Below are positions 9,261 to 18,354 of a stretch of 64,000 bases of DNA, piece by piece. Both the position numbers and the translations under genes were made by a program. A model generated the notes under the pieces. That model was not told where the DNA came from, did no database searches, and was given only the letters and a program-made list of their open reading frames with translations. The number at the start of each line of letters is the position of its first letter. The stretch's first letter is position 1. Source of the stretch: a virus. Location: the IMG/VR virus record IMGVR_UViG_3300010399_000031, positions 124,001 through 188,000 of that record. One strand, 5' to 3'.

Positions 9261-10232
9261 ATGGGTATCTACACCAAGACATCGCTGCAAATGGTGGTGG
9301 ACTTGCTCAATGCAAGTAACTCCGGTTTGCCGGTGCCCATCTCGCTATCGAACGTGAAGTTTGGCATCCCCACTGCAATCACTCCCGGTACTGGACAGAT
9401 TCAAGATACCCAAATCAAGGTAATTGCCCTTGCCTCGGGTCAGTATGTGGGCAATCAGTTGCTCACGTATCGTCGCTTAGATTCAACAGTACTCTTTCGC
9501 TCAGTACCGCTACGGGTTGATTTGTATTCAGCTGCGGCCGCCGTCGGGGTGTCACCCTACTCGATGAGTCAGTTGTTGCCGTACATCAACGCCAAGTACG
9601 GTTTGAATCTGCAAACGACTGACATCACCGATGTAGCGTTTGCTGGGTGTACGACCAACGCGCAACCGACCATTGGGTTGGTTGCGGGCTCACTTAACTC
9701 CACAGCACTACTGACCTTTACCACGACCAATACGGCCTGGAAAGGAAGTATCACGGTTTTCTGGGTGCAAGCGCCGCAAGACCTATCGACGCTTTTGGCA
9801 ACCGGTTCGCTGGAAACCGCACTGACATATCCGGGTAACCGCGACGTCGTGAACAACACGGTGTATGTGCCGAACCTGGATACGTACTACGTGGACTTCA
9901 CGGACTACTTGGGTACTGGTGGCAGCAATAGCACCTTGCCAGTTGCGATCGCTAATTCATCGATTACCAATACAGCAAATTACAACACACTCGTTGGTAT
10001 CATCAATACTCTCACGGGTAAGACGTACACCAACGGCGGGGGTGCAGCAGGTAGCACACTCATGGATTTGACGGGTGCAGCCATTTCAGCCGTGATCGAT
10101 CTGACCACAGGCGCGAACCAAGCGCTCTATCCGGAAGCAGATTATCGCTATTACAATCGTTTGCTCGTCATCACGCTTGCAGCGGGTAACACGTGGGGAG
10201 CGGGTCAAATGTTCCTCCACTATAACGTCTAA
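9261..10232 (+). CDS. Family A virion surface-type protein 6 (two domains, 323 aa)
   Basis: The ATG is two bases after the stop of the previous gene; an in-frame TTG six bases earlier overlaps that stop and is less likely. It is the longest two-domain member, owing to loop insertions of small residues around 85-100 and 225-240. Landmarks: LLNASNSGL, LTYRRLDSTVL, INAKYGLNLQTTDITDVAF, ALTYPGNRD, then YYVDFTDYLG...QMFLHYNV. Probably translated by coupling with the preceding gene. Confidence 0.85.
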   Translation: MGIYTKTSLQMVVDLLNASNSGLPVPISLSNVKFGIPTAITPGTGQIQDTQIKVIALASGQYVGNQLLTYRRLDSTVLFRSVPLRVDLYSAAAAVGVSPYSMSQLLPYINAKYGLNLQTTDITDVAFAGCTTNAQPTIGLVAGSLNSTALLTFTTTNTAWKGSITVFWVQAPQDLSTLLATGSLETALTYPGNRDVVNNTVYVPNLDTYYVDFTDYLGTGGSNSTLPVAIANSSITNTANYNTLVGIINTLTGKTYTNGGGAAGSTLMDLTGAAISAVIDLTTGANQALYPEADYRYYNRLLVITLAAGNTWGAGQMFLHYNV

Positions 10233-10241
10233 AGGTGAAGC

Positions 10242-11150
10242 ATGTCCAAGTTTCAATGGCCTTCTGAAAGTGCCTTGTTGGCAGCGATCAATGCGGCCAA
10301 TGGTACCTCGCTGCAACAATCGGACGTGACTTTTTCTGACCCGAAAGTCATCACGGGTGGTACGTGGCAGGGTGTAGCCAGTGACCGTAACACTGCGATT
10401 CAGGTCACGGGTAACGGCACCACGTATAAAGGTAACAAAGTCATTCAGTACAACCGTCGCGACATTTCGCAGATCGTGAACCTGCCCTCGTTTAAGATGG
10501 CGGTCTATGGGATCAATACCGTCTGGGATTTGATTCCCTACTTTGCCTATTGGACCGGGATCAAATTCATCAATGGGGATTTGGTGAACGATGCCGTCAC
10601 GGGTTTGACCGATGGCGCGGGTTCGATCACGGTCAATGTTGACCCGAACTCACTCGGTTGGCAAGGATCCGTGACGATCAACGTCACACAAGGGGGTATC
10701 GGGTTGGATACGGCGGTGCAATCCACAGCACTGACGGGTCTTAACTACCCTGTCTCCGATGCGTCGGCGCCGCCAGCCACTGCCACACAAGGGCCGGTGT
10801 ATCTGTACCCATACGACTTCTCGGCCAATACCTCGACGTATCTGTCATGGACAACCGGGGTGATCACCCAAGCGCAAGCCGATACATTGGTGGCAGCCAT
10901 CAAGGCGGTCGATGTGGGGGCAGGTGCCGCGTTGTGGAACGATGACACCACGACTTCGAATTCGGATTACACGACATGGAACCTCTCGGGTGCCCAGATC
11001 ATCTCCAATGGTCTGAATAACCCGGTCACCATGCCGACCAACCCGAACTACAAGTATGTGATGCAATTGCGCTTGCGAAGCGATGTGACGATTCCGTCCG
11101 GTGACTTGTATTTGCACTACAACGACCCGTTCAATCCGGACACCTTCTAA
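10242..11150 (+). CDS. Family A virion surface-type protein 7 (two domains, 302 aa)
   Basis: AGGTGA lies 6 bases before the ATG. Landmarks: INAANGTSLQ, IQYNRRDISQI, a WTGIKFINGDLVNDAV variant of the helix region, LGWQGSVTINV, LTGLNYPVSD, then YPYDFSANTSTYL...DLYLHYNDPF. It is GC-richer than the flanking unknowns, like protein 2. A terminator follows. Role inferred as for the other members. Confidence 0.85.
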   Translation: MSKFQWPSESALLAAINAANGTSLQQSDVTFSDPKVITGGTWQGVASDRNTAIQVTGNGTTYKGNKVIQYNRRDISQIVNLPSFKMAVYGINTVWDLIPYFAYWTGIKFINGDLVNDAVTGLTDGAGSITVNVDPNSLGWQGSVTINVTQGGIGLDTAVQSTALTGLNYPVSDASAPPATATQGPVYLYPYDFSANTSTYLSWTTGVITQAQADTLVAAIKAVDVGAGAALWNDDTTTSNSDYTTWNLSGAQIISNGLNNPVTMPTNPNYKYVMQLRLRSDVTIPSGDLYLHYNDPFNPDTF

Positions 11151-11159
11151 ACGCCATTT

Positions 11160-11187
11160 CGGGTTGGGTAAAGTCCCAACCCGTTTA
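11160..11187 (+). terminator. Intrinsic terminator inside the family A cluster
   Basis: Perfect 9-bp stem CGGGTTGGG / CCCAACCCG with a 6-base loop, then TTTAAA. The U tract is short, so termination may be partial. Confidence 0.7.
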
Positions 11188-11200
11188 AACGAGGTGTTTA

Positions 11201-12082
11201 ATGTTTCCTTACCAAGCAGCACAGTACGACACCTTCATGGCGCTGGTGCAGGCATCCAATCCCGGATTGATCATTGCCGATCTAAGCGCTGCGCAGCTGC
11301 GTGCGTTGGTACCGTTAGTGATTGCACCTGATTCATTCGGACGAGACACGTCCGTGCGTTTGATGGTGCGCCCCAATAACGTCGAGTACTTCGGTGCTCA
11401 AACCGTCACGTATCGCCGGATTAATCTGGCCGGCTACTTTCGCAGTTTGACTTTGACGCTGGACGATTACATCGGCAGCACGACGATGACGTCGGCTCAG
11501 TTTTGCACTGCATTCAATAACAAATACGGCACCGCGTTGGTAGCAACGGATATCACCAACGCAAGTTTTACTTCGGGGGCGCAGAGCACGGTCACGATTG
11601 CTACGGGGTCGATCTGCTACGAAGGCTCTTTTAGCATCAAATGGACGCAGGGTAAGCAGTACATTAACCAGGTGGTTACTAACCCGGTTCTTGTGGGTCG
11701 ACTTTATCCGGGTGGCAATAACATGCCACCGAGCAAACCGGTAGCGGATTTTCTTACCTACAACCTCGATTGCTCTTCCATCAAAACAGCATTAGCTGCA
11801 TTGACCTCGGGTGCGGTCATCACACCCACTCAGTGGACAACCAATGGTTCAAACTACGCAACGATTCTGAATTTCTTGCAACAAAGTCGCACAGATTTGA
11901 ATTTAAGCGGTAGTGATTCAGCTACCACCGGTGGGTTGGGTAACTTGGTGGTTACACGCTACACGCTACCTTCGGCGAGCTTACCTGGCGCAAACAGTAG
12001 CAAATTTACCGCTGCGGTGACCATTGCTGCGGTAAGTGGTTCCTGGTTTTTGGGTATGTTCTATCTTCACTACACGGCTTAA
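11201..12082 (+). CDS. Family A virion surface-type protein 8 (two domains, 293 aa)
   Basis: The ribosome site GAGGTG precedes the ATG. Landmarks: LVQASNPGL, GRDTSVRL, VTYRRINLAGY, FNNKYGTALVATDITNASF, YEGSFSIKW, then a C-terminal domain from TYNLDCSSIKTAL (Cys in place of the usual Phe) to MFYLHYTA (Thr in place of Asn). These substitutions make it one of the most divergent two-domain members. Confidence 0.83.
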   Translation: MFPYQAAQYDTFMALVQASNPGLIIADLSAAQLRALVPLVIAPDSFGRDTSVRLMVRPNNVEYFGAQTVTYRRINLAGYFRSLTLTLDDYIGSTTMTSAQFCTAFNNKYGTALVATDITNASFTSGAQSTVTIATGSICYEGSFSIKWTQGKQYINQVVTNPVLVGRLYPGGNNMPPSKPVADFLTYNLDCSSIKTALAALTSGAVITPTQWTTNGSNYATILNFLQQSRTDLNLSGSDSATTGGLGNLVVTRYTLPSASLPGANSSKFTAAVTIAAVSGSWFLGMFYLHYTA

Positions 12083-12096
12083 TACGAGAGGGCGTC

Positions 12097-12603
12097 ATGA
12101 GTTTGTATCAAGCATCGCAAGACGACCTGTCGTTAATGCTATCGGTAGCGATAGGCCAAACCATTACCTCCGCGATGTACACAGTGCAAGGGGTGCGGGT
12201 TACTACCACCGCTGAACAAGCCGGGGTAGCGGGAGGTAAGAATAGTAAAGCGCGTATGTTGATGAGTTCGTCTGCGACGTATCGCGGGTATGTGGATGTC
12301 TACTACAACCGACTCGATTTGTCAGCACTATCGAACTACTCACCCATCAAAAGTTCGGTTGATATCGGTTTAGATTTGTATTCGAGCACCGTTATGAACG
12401 CGATCCGAGATATGTACGGGATCATCTTTACGAGTGCTGATTTTGTCGATGTCTCAACGGTCGATGACGGGACTGGTACGGCGCAACTAACTTTGACTGC
12501 TTTGTCGCAATCGCCTGGTTGGATTGGAAACGTGACAATTAGTTTTGCTTCTTTACCCAACATCTCCACCACCTTCAGTAGCGCGATCATGCCGGGCTTT
12601 TAA
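12097..12603 (+). CDS. Family A protein 9a: N-terminal domain encoded alone (168 aa)
   Basis: It contains only the N-terminal family A domain: VYYNRLDLSAL, IRDMYGIIFTSADFVDV, PGWIGNVTISF and the ending SAIMPGF, which corresponds to the GLxYP end of the domain in longer members. The stop falls just where the C-terminal D-F-S...H-Y-N domain would begin, and that domain is encoded separately downstream. This looks like fission of a two-domain gene. Confidence 0.82.
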   Translation: MSLYQASQDDLSLMLSVAIGQTITSAMYTVQGVRVTTTAEQAGVAGGKNSKARMLMSSSATYRGYVDVYYNRLDLSALSNYSPIKSSVDIGLDLYSSTVMNAIRDMYGIIFTSADFVDVSTVDDGTGTAQLTLTALSQSPGWIGNVTISFASLPNISTTFSSAIMPGF

Positions 12604-12618
12604 ACGAAAGGAACGATT

Positions 12619-12987
12619 ATGGCAGACAATCAGGTTTTCTGGCCCAACTATCTTTTTTTCTGTGATTTCACAGCTGAGAAAGATACGCTCGCAACCTTAC
12701 CACTGGGTCTCATCTCGCAAGCAAGCGCCACTACATTGGCCGCTATGCTTTCTGCGCATGACACAGGCGAAGGTCGTTCATTATGGGTTGACCAATCCAA
12801 TCCTGAATGGGGGTTGCTCGGTGCAGAAATTACCCACAATGGTCCGAATGAAACTGGTTTTTTGAGCAACGGTTTGTACGACACAGTGCTGATGATCCAG
12901 TTCCCTAATACACAAGTGTCCCCCCAGGGTTACGTTGCACTTCACTATAACACCGGGGCAAACGCGGCACCTGCCGCATCGGTTTGA
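12619..12987 (+). CDS. Family A protein 9b: C-terminal domain encoded alone (122 aa)
   Basis: The product starts NQVFWPNYLFFCDFTAE and ends GYVALHYNTG, matching the C-terminal domain of proteins 3-8 (D-F-S/T near its start, L-H-Y-N near its end). It has its own ribosome site GAAAGGAACG and an ATG, so it is expressed as a separate polypeptide rather than by readthrough. It probably associates with product 9a; that partnership is inference from family architecture. Confidence 0.82.
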   Translation: MADNQVFWPNYLFFCDFTAEKDTLATLPLGLISQASATTLAAMLSAHDTGEGRSLWVDQSNPEWGLLGAEITHNGPNETGFLSNGLYDTVLMIQFPNTQVSPQGYVALHYNTGANAAPAASV

Positions 12988-13003
12988 TGTGAAGTGTATT
13001 CTG

Positions 13004-13031
13004 GACGACTTTTGAAAGGGAAAGAGTCGTC
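13004..13031 (+). other. Intergenic stem-loop before family B
   Basis: GACGACT / AGTCGTC inverted repeat around a 14-base interior, lying in the 82-base gap between family A protein 9b and the first family B gene. There is no U tract, so this is not a standard terminator; it may be an RNA-processing or stability element. Confidence 0.4.
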
Positions 13032-13069
13032 TGGTATCCACTTCCGTTCTCGACCCAGTAGAGGCACTC

Positions 13070-14140
13070 ATGGCAATTCAGGACATGTGGACATTCGACC
13101 ATGCGCCGCAAGGCACAACCGATGTGTCTACGGGCTCGGGCGGCCCCGCCTACAGCGAAACAAGCCTGTATAATCAGTACACGGGCAATCCCGGTTACGC
13201 GTACAATAATGGTATCACCAATGCCATTCAAGTAACCACAGATGGCTACATGACCATGAATTCGAGTAGTACTTCGAATCCAGGTCTCGTTGTGAAAGCC
13301 AGTGAAGTTCAAGATTGGACCACCGCCACGCAATACTGGATCGGTTTTCGAACCAAAACTTCCAAACAAAATGCATCCACGGCCAATATTTTTGTAATGG
13401 CCAACACAGTGACGCAAAGTTCATACGCGGTGTTAATGACGGAGGCCGATCTTCCCAGTGCGACATTGAATCTGGATTACTACGTCGAGATCTTTATCGA
13501 CCGTGTGAACCTGATTTATCAGTTATGGATCAATAGCGCCTTTATCCGACAAGGGACATTGGCCTCGGTGGTGGTAGTTGCTGGCGGTGGTAGTTTCTAT
13601 TGGTTTGGTCCGTGGAATAGTGGTTTGATCGCCAATGCGTCGCGCGCCTTTAGGGATTTCTATTTCTTGAATGTTGATGCAACGACACCTGGACGACTCG
13701 GTTCGATTCGCTCTAACCTCACCACATTGACGGCAGTTTCTGCGCCGAACTACACGCTTAATGCAGGTTCAAGTGGTGTGGTTGACGCACTCAGTGCGTT
13801 CAACTACGCTTACCCCACCCCGCCGGCGGCGACTCCAAATGAAACCAGTGCAGTCAGTGACGATGCGCTGATTTCGACGTTTAGTACAACTCTTGCATCG
13901 AATGCGAAGATTATCGCAGTCGGTTATCGGTTCGCCGCGCAGTCAACCACAACGGCTAACTTGGGCGTAGGGTTACTCAATGGTGGTACGACGCAAAATC
14001 AGACACCCTACGCCTTTCCGGACACTAACAGCATGCAGTACGGTCGGCGCGCTGTATTGGCCACCAAGGCTACGGATGGTAGTAACTGGACACCTACTAA
14101 GGTCAATGCCACCCAGCTCGTTTTGACCCCGACTAACTAA
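13070..14140 (+). CDS. Family B virion surface-type protein 1 (356 aa)
   Basis: First of three paralogs opening with M-x-x-x-M-x-x-F/Y-D-H-x-P. It reads as a lectin-like beta sandwich: segments YWIGFRTKTS, YYVEIFIDRVN and a FRDFYFLNVD strand are typical of concanavalin-like folds. The C-terminal part (about 250-356) has YGRRAVLATKATDG...WTPTKV, a conserved closing domain. No catalytic residues are seen. A carbohydrate or receptor-binding tail protein is a reasonable inference. Confidence 0.82.
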   Translation: MAIQDMWTFDHAPQGTTDVSTGSGGPAYSETSLYNQYTGNPGYAYNNGITNAIQVTTDGYMTMNSSSTSNPGLVVKASEVQDWTTATQYWIGFRTKTSKQNASTANIFVMANTVTQSSYAVLMTEADLPSATLNLDYYVEIFIDRVNLIYQLWINSAFIRQGTLASVVVVAGGGSFYWFGPWNSGLIANASRAFRDFYFLNVDATTPGRLGSIRSNLTTLTAVSAPNYTLNAGSSGVVDALSAFNYAYPTPPAATPNETSAVSDDALISTFSTTLASNAKIIAVGYRFAAQSTTTANLGVGLLNGGTTQNQTPYAFPDTNSMQYGRRAVLATKATDGSNWTPTKVNATQLVLTPTN

Positions 14141-14161
14141 TGTTTTTTTTTTGAGGTAACC

Positions 14162-15844
14162 ATGGCGATCCACGACATGTGGTCGTATGACCATGCCCCA
14201 CAGTTAGGGACTGATATCTCCAGCGGCACTACGTTGAGTGCATATAGCGAGACCGGGACGTACAACCTTCAAACTGGTTTGCCAGGAATGTTGTACAAGA
14301 ATACAAACGCCACGGGGGTCATCGGAAGTGATGGTTTTTTGAAACTCACCACGGTCAGTGGTAGTAATTCAGCACTTTTGATTCAAGCCAAAGAAGTGCA
14401 GGATTGGAGTGTGGCGACCAAGTACTGGCTTGGTTTTCGCACCAAAACTACTTCGCAAAATGGTGCAGCTTGCAATGTCTTTTCGATTTCAGATTCACTC
14501 GCGGATACGAACTTTCAAGCGTTCATCCAAGAGTCGGATATGACGAGTGCGGGGGCAAACACCGCAAATGTGGAGTACTACGTCGAGGTGATGATTGATC
14601 GCACCAACTTACTCTACGAAGTGTGGATTAACAGTGTAAAAGTCAAAAATGGTTCGATCGCAGTAGCCGCTCTTCCCTCCAGTGGAAATGGTTACTATTG
14701 GTACGGGGCGTATAACTCGCTAAGTGGAGTAACGAACGGTTCAACCCGTTGCTTCAGAGATTTCTATTTCCTCGATGTTGATGTAACAACGCCAAGTCGT
14801 TTGGGTTCAATAAAGTCGAGTTTGCAATCGGTTGCGTCGGCCGCCGCGCCGAACTGGGTCGGAGAAACCGGTACTTTATTGGGAACTGCGGTGATTACCG
14901 CTGCACAATCGAAGTTTGGGGGCGCGTGCTTCACACCTGGTTCGACTGCATCCTCGGCGTTATCTATACCGGATGGTCCAAATGTGAAGTGTCTTAGTGG
15001 TGATTTTACCATTGAAACATTTTGCATGTCAACCAATAATGCGCAAATTGGTGTGTTATTTGGTAAAGACAATGGCTCTGCACCCTATGCGCACTTAACG
15101 TATAACAGCAATCAATGGCAATGGAGCGCCGACAGTTCAGGAGCAATCCTTCTTGCTAGTACAGGGGTTGCTGTCAATACATGGATGCACATCGCCATGG
15201 TGCTGCATAATGGCACTTGGACACTGTATCAAAATGGGGTATCATTGGGAACTGCATCGGGTACTACCTATGGTAATAACTCGTTACCATTTTTGATTGG
15301 TAACTACGGCCCACTTACTAATCAGTGGTTGGGTTACATTGATGAGTTTCGCACCAGTAACATTGCGCGTTATACGGGAGCCTTTACGCCACCGGCTGCA
15401 CCATTCACGGTTGATGCGAATACGCTAATGTTACTGCACTTTGACACCAATGTAAATGGTTTGGTAATAGATAGCGCTCTTTCTGCTTCTGCTGCATTTC
15501 AGCAAGCATACGGGACAGTCAGTGCCAACGTCGGTATCCCGCTTATGGCTAACGCACCGACCGATGACACCATGACGGTGGGGTTCTCCACTAGCTATTC
15601 GAGTAACAAGAACATCTTTGCTGTGGACTTTCGTCTTGCTGCAAAGACTCCCAATTCACCGGCGAGCCTCTCAAGCAGCATTCAGCAGGCAACTAACACC
15701 ACTTCGTTCGGTTCGTACTCGTTCTCGGACGGTAGCATGAACTACGGGCGCCGTTTAGGTCTGACCACCAAAGCCCCAGACGGCGGTGTTTGGACTCCCA
15801 GCAAGATTAGCAGCACGTCACTGCTGATTACCCCGACCAGTTAA
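14162..15844 (+). CDS. Family B surface-type protein 2 with inserted LamG domain (560 aa)
   Basis: The first 230 and last 120 residues align with family B protein 1 (AIHDMWSYDHAP, YWLGFRTKT, FRDFYFLDVD; ending WTPSKISSTSLLITP). Between them sit about 200 extra residues forming a LamG/concanavalin module: FTIETFCMSTNN, WMHIAMVLHNGTWTLYQNGV, IDEFRTSNIARY and LMLLHFD. The insertion is at the junction of the two family B subdomains, so the host fold should be kept. LamG modules bind glycans or proteins; here likely receptor recognition (inference). Confidence 0.85.
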   Translation: MAIHDMWSYDHAPQLGTDISSGTTLSAYSETGTYNLQTGLPGMLYKNTNATGVIGSDGFLKLTTVSGSNSALLIQAKEVQDWSVATKYWLGFRTKTTSQNGAACNVFSISDSLADTNFQAFIQESDMTSAGANTANVEYYVEVMIDRTNLLYEVWINSVKVKNGSIAVAALPSSGNGYYWYGAYNSLSGVTNGSTRCFRDFYFLDVDVTTPSRLGSIKSSLQSVASAAAPNWVGETGTLLGTAVITAAQSKFGGACFTPGSTASSALSIPDGPNVKCLSGDFTIETFCMSTNNAQIGVLFGKDNGSAPYAHLTYNSNQWQWSADSSGAILLASTGVAVNTWMHIAMVLHNGTWTLYQNGVSLGTASGTTYGNNSLPFLIGNYGPLTNQWLGYIDEFRTSNIARYTGAFTPPAAPFTVDANTLMLLHFDTNVNGLVIDSALSASAAFQQAYGTVSANVGIPLMANAPTDDTMTVGFSTSYSSNKNIFAVDFRLAAKTPNSPASLSSSIQQATNTTSFGSYSFSDGSMNYGRRLGLTTKAPDGGVWTPSKISSTSLLITPTS

Positions 15845-15863
15845 GGATTTGAGTGAGTAAATC

Positions 15864-16910
15864 ATGACAAAACGAATGATGTATGCGTTCGACCATATCC
15901 CGGTCACTTTGAGTAGTACTGGTGGTAATGTGTCAGCGTATTGTGATTTTCCATTCACCTACGCACCTAGTGGCGGGCTAAACGCTACTACTGGCGGTAC
16001 CATGTCAGATAGTGACGGTGTATGGTTAGCGTCGAACGCTTATTACTACAACACCGTCACCTCAATGGGGCAGTGGTCACACCCCATCAGTAATGTCTTA
16101 GATATAACCAAAGCACGTAACTGGATCGGTTTTCGATTTAAACCAAGCAGCACCTACATTGGCAACCCTTTTGGTTGCACAGTCAATGGGGTCAACCTAG
16201 CGCTCCTTGCCATTTCGGACTTCAGTTGGACTTCTGGCCACAATTACTACATCGAAGTGATGATTGATCACGTCAATCAAACTCGTTCGGTTTGGGTGGA
16301 TGGCTCGCTAGTTGTAAATGCGCAAGCTGTTTCACTTGCTGGCCAAGTGTCTAGCGATAAGTTGATTTTCGGTTTTTCTGCTGGTATTACGGGTAACACA
16401 AGTTGTACGTATCAGTATAAGGATATGTATTTCATGGATGACCCCAATGATGGTTCTGTCTCGCGTTTAGGACCTATCATTTCCCGTCCAATCACCATCA
16501 ACACAGCCAGCGGTAATGGTTGGACACCATCGTCTGGTTCCATCATTGGAGCGCTTAATACGGCGATCAATACATCGACTCCGTCGACCCCGAATATTGC
16601 ATCGGCAAACGATGGTACACCCCTAGCAATGACACTAGCAAGTACGGTGGATCAAGGAGTAGCTGTGCACGGGGTACTTTTCGTGGCCTCTGGTGAACGC
16701 AATTCCGGCACCGGGACGATGTTGAGATCGACGCTTGCTGATCAAGCGACGCCGGCGAATCAATCAACACTCAACGCGTTGCAGTTTTCAAACACGGCAT
16801 TCCAATATGGTCGCACCATGGGTTTTACACCATTTGCACCAGATGGTAGTACATGGAATGCAACCAAGATTGCGGCGATGAATCTTTCAAGCGTTGCAAG
16901 TGCCACATAA
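15864..16910 (+). CDS. Family B virion surface-type protein 3 (348 aa)
   Basis: A more divergent family B paralog: MMYAFDHIP, NWIGFRFKPSS, NYYIEVMIDHVNQ, YKDMYFMDD and the ending region YGRTMGFTPFAPDG...WNATKI. It has no LamG insertion. The ribosome site GGATTTGAGTGAG is somewhat distant. It keeps two-subdomain architecture and is Ser/Thr/Asn-rich, as usual for exposed phage adhesins. Confidence 0.8.
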   Translation: MTKRMMYAFDHIPVTLSSTGGNVSAYCDFPFTYAPSGGLNATTGGTMSDSDGVWLASNAYYYNTVTSMGQWSHPISNVLDITKARNWIGFRFKPSSTYIGNPFGCTVNGVNLALLAISDFSWTSGHNYYIEVMIDHVNQTRSVWVDGSLVVNAQAVSLAGQVSSDKLIFGFSAGITGNTSCTYQYKDMYFMDDPNDGSVSRLGPIISRPITINTASGNGWTPSSGSIIGALNTAINTSTPSTPNIASANDGTPLAMTLASTVDQGVAVHGVLFVASGERNSGTGTMLRSTLADQATPANQSTLNALQFSNTAFQYGRTMGFTPFAPDGSTWNATKIAAMNLSSVASAT

Positions 16911-16922
16911 GTCGGGAGTGGA

Positions 16923-18251
16923 TTGATGTCAACTACTTTTCGAAAAACCTCAGCGGTTGTCTGGACGCAGGATCCCTCCCCGATTGCGGTTCGGAAAACT
17001 CACGCGTTGGCTTTTGCCAGTGATGTGGGGCTTACATTACGCAACATCCAAGGATTCGCTTTTGAAACCGTACCTCCGGGTATGACGCTACGCAATATTC
17101 AAGGGTTTGCCTTTGAGCGCGCACCACTGGCTATCCCGGTTAATGTTACGGGTGACTTGGCCCTTTACACACTCATCAATAACAATCGGAAACCAGGAGT
17201 ATCGATTACCTGGTCAGCCAGTAACAGCGCGTTAGGAACACCAGTCGCCGACAACACCTATGGTACGACCAATACCCGTATCTCACTTTCTGCCAAATCA
17301 AACAGCGGATACAACGGGTCAGTCAATTTGTTTTATACGCGCCGCTCGATTACTGACGCTGTCTTAGGTTCAGTATCGCTGGGGACGATCTCGTCGGCCA
17401 CGACAGTGGTATCGATGCTACCTACGATCAATTCGAAGTATGGATTGAATCTAACAGCACAGGACGTAGTTGATGGACCGGTAGCGGCTGGTGCGACGTT
17501 TATTACACTTACAATCGCATCATCAAGTTGGGTGTTTTTACCTGGTTCAGTTGTTGCTGTTGGGATCGTTACGAGTTTGGCATCGGCAACGCCCGTTGTG
17601 GATCTACTCGGTTTTGACAACGCGGCCGGGGTGGGGCCGTCGCCGTTTACGAAGGCATTGCTCCATTTCGATGGTAATTTTTCAGATGCTTCTGGCCGAA
17701 TTTGGACAGCAGCGGCCGGAGCAACAACTGAGTCTTCGACGGTTAAATTCGGCAGTGGTGCTTTCCAAAATACAGGGGTGGTTGGGAAATACATCAGCAC
17801 CCCAGACGCCAATGATCTGCATCTAACAGGTGACTTTACAGTCGAGGGGTTTATTAACCCAAATAACATCACTCAGAGTCAAGTTCTAATTATCAAGGGA
17901 TCGGCTTCACCCAACACTGGTGCGCGTTTGATTTTAAGTTCTGGTCAAATTTTCGCTTATGACGACGCTGTAAGTAACCAGATGAGTGGCGGGTCGATCT
18001 CGACAGGAAGTTGGTATCACGTGGCATTGGTTAAATACAACGGTACAGCGACGATCTATGTTGGTGGTAGTCCGGTAGCTAGTAGTACATCATTTGGTAC
18101 CTTCGGTAACAACAATTATCCGCTTTATGTGGGTACGGCGTCCGACGGCTCTTTCCCGATGTATACCACGATGGATGAACTACGTATCAGTGCCGAAGCT
18201 CGTTACAAATCCAGCTTCACACCACCTACGTCGTCGTTCGTGTTCGACTGA
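16923..18251 (+). CDS. Family A domain fused to C-terminal LamG domain (442 aa)
   Basis: Three parts. Residues about 1-70 hold a short direct repeat (LTLRNIQGFAFE and MTLRNIQGFAFE, 16 residues apart on the protein). Residues about 75-225 are a family A domain (NSKYGLNLTAQDVVDGPV). Residues about 235-442 are a LamG-type module (FTVEGFINPNN, WYHVALVKYNGTATIYVGG, MDELRISAEARY). So LamG modules have moved between two unrelated paralog families in this cluster. Probable host-recognition or decoration protein. Confidence 0.83.
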   Translation: MMSTTFRKTSAVVWTQDPSPIAVRKTHALAFASDVGLTLRNIQGFAFETVPPGMTLRNIQGFAFERAPLAIPVNVTGDLALYTLINNNRKPGVSITWSASNSALGTPVADNTYGTTNTRISLSAKSNSGYNGSVNLFYTRRSITDAVLGSVSLGTISSATTVVSMLPTINSKYGLNLTAQDVVDGPVAAGATFITLTIASSSWVFLPGSVVAVGIVTSLASATPVVDLLGFDNAAGVGPSPFTKALLHFDGNFSDASGRIWTAAAGATTESSTVKFGSGAFQNTGVVGKYISTPDANDLHLTGDFTVEGFINPNNITQSQVLIIKGSASPNTGARLILSSGQIFAYDDAVSNQMSGGSISTGSWYHVALVKYNGTATIYVGGSPVASSTSFGTFGNNNYPLYVGTASDGSFPMYTTMDELRISAEARYKSSFTPPTSSFVFD

Positions 18252-18354
18252 TTTTGAACATTTCATCTAAAAAAATAAGGCAATCCTATGCAGGCTGCCT
18301 ATTTAGCGGCCTCATTCCGAGGGCCCCCCCTCTCTTTCCTGATTGGAGTAATCC

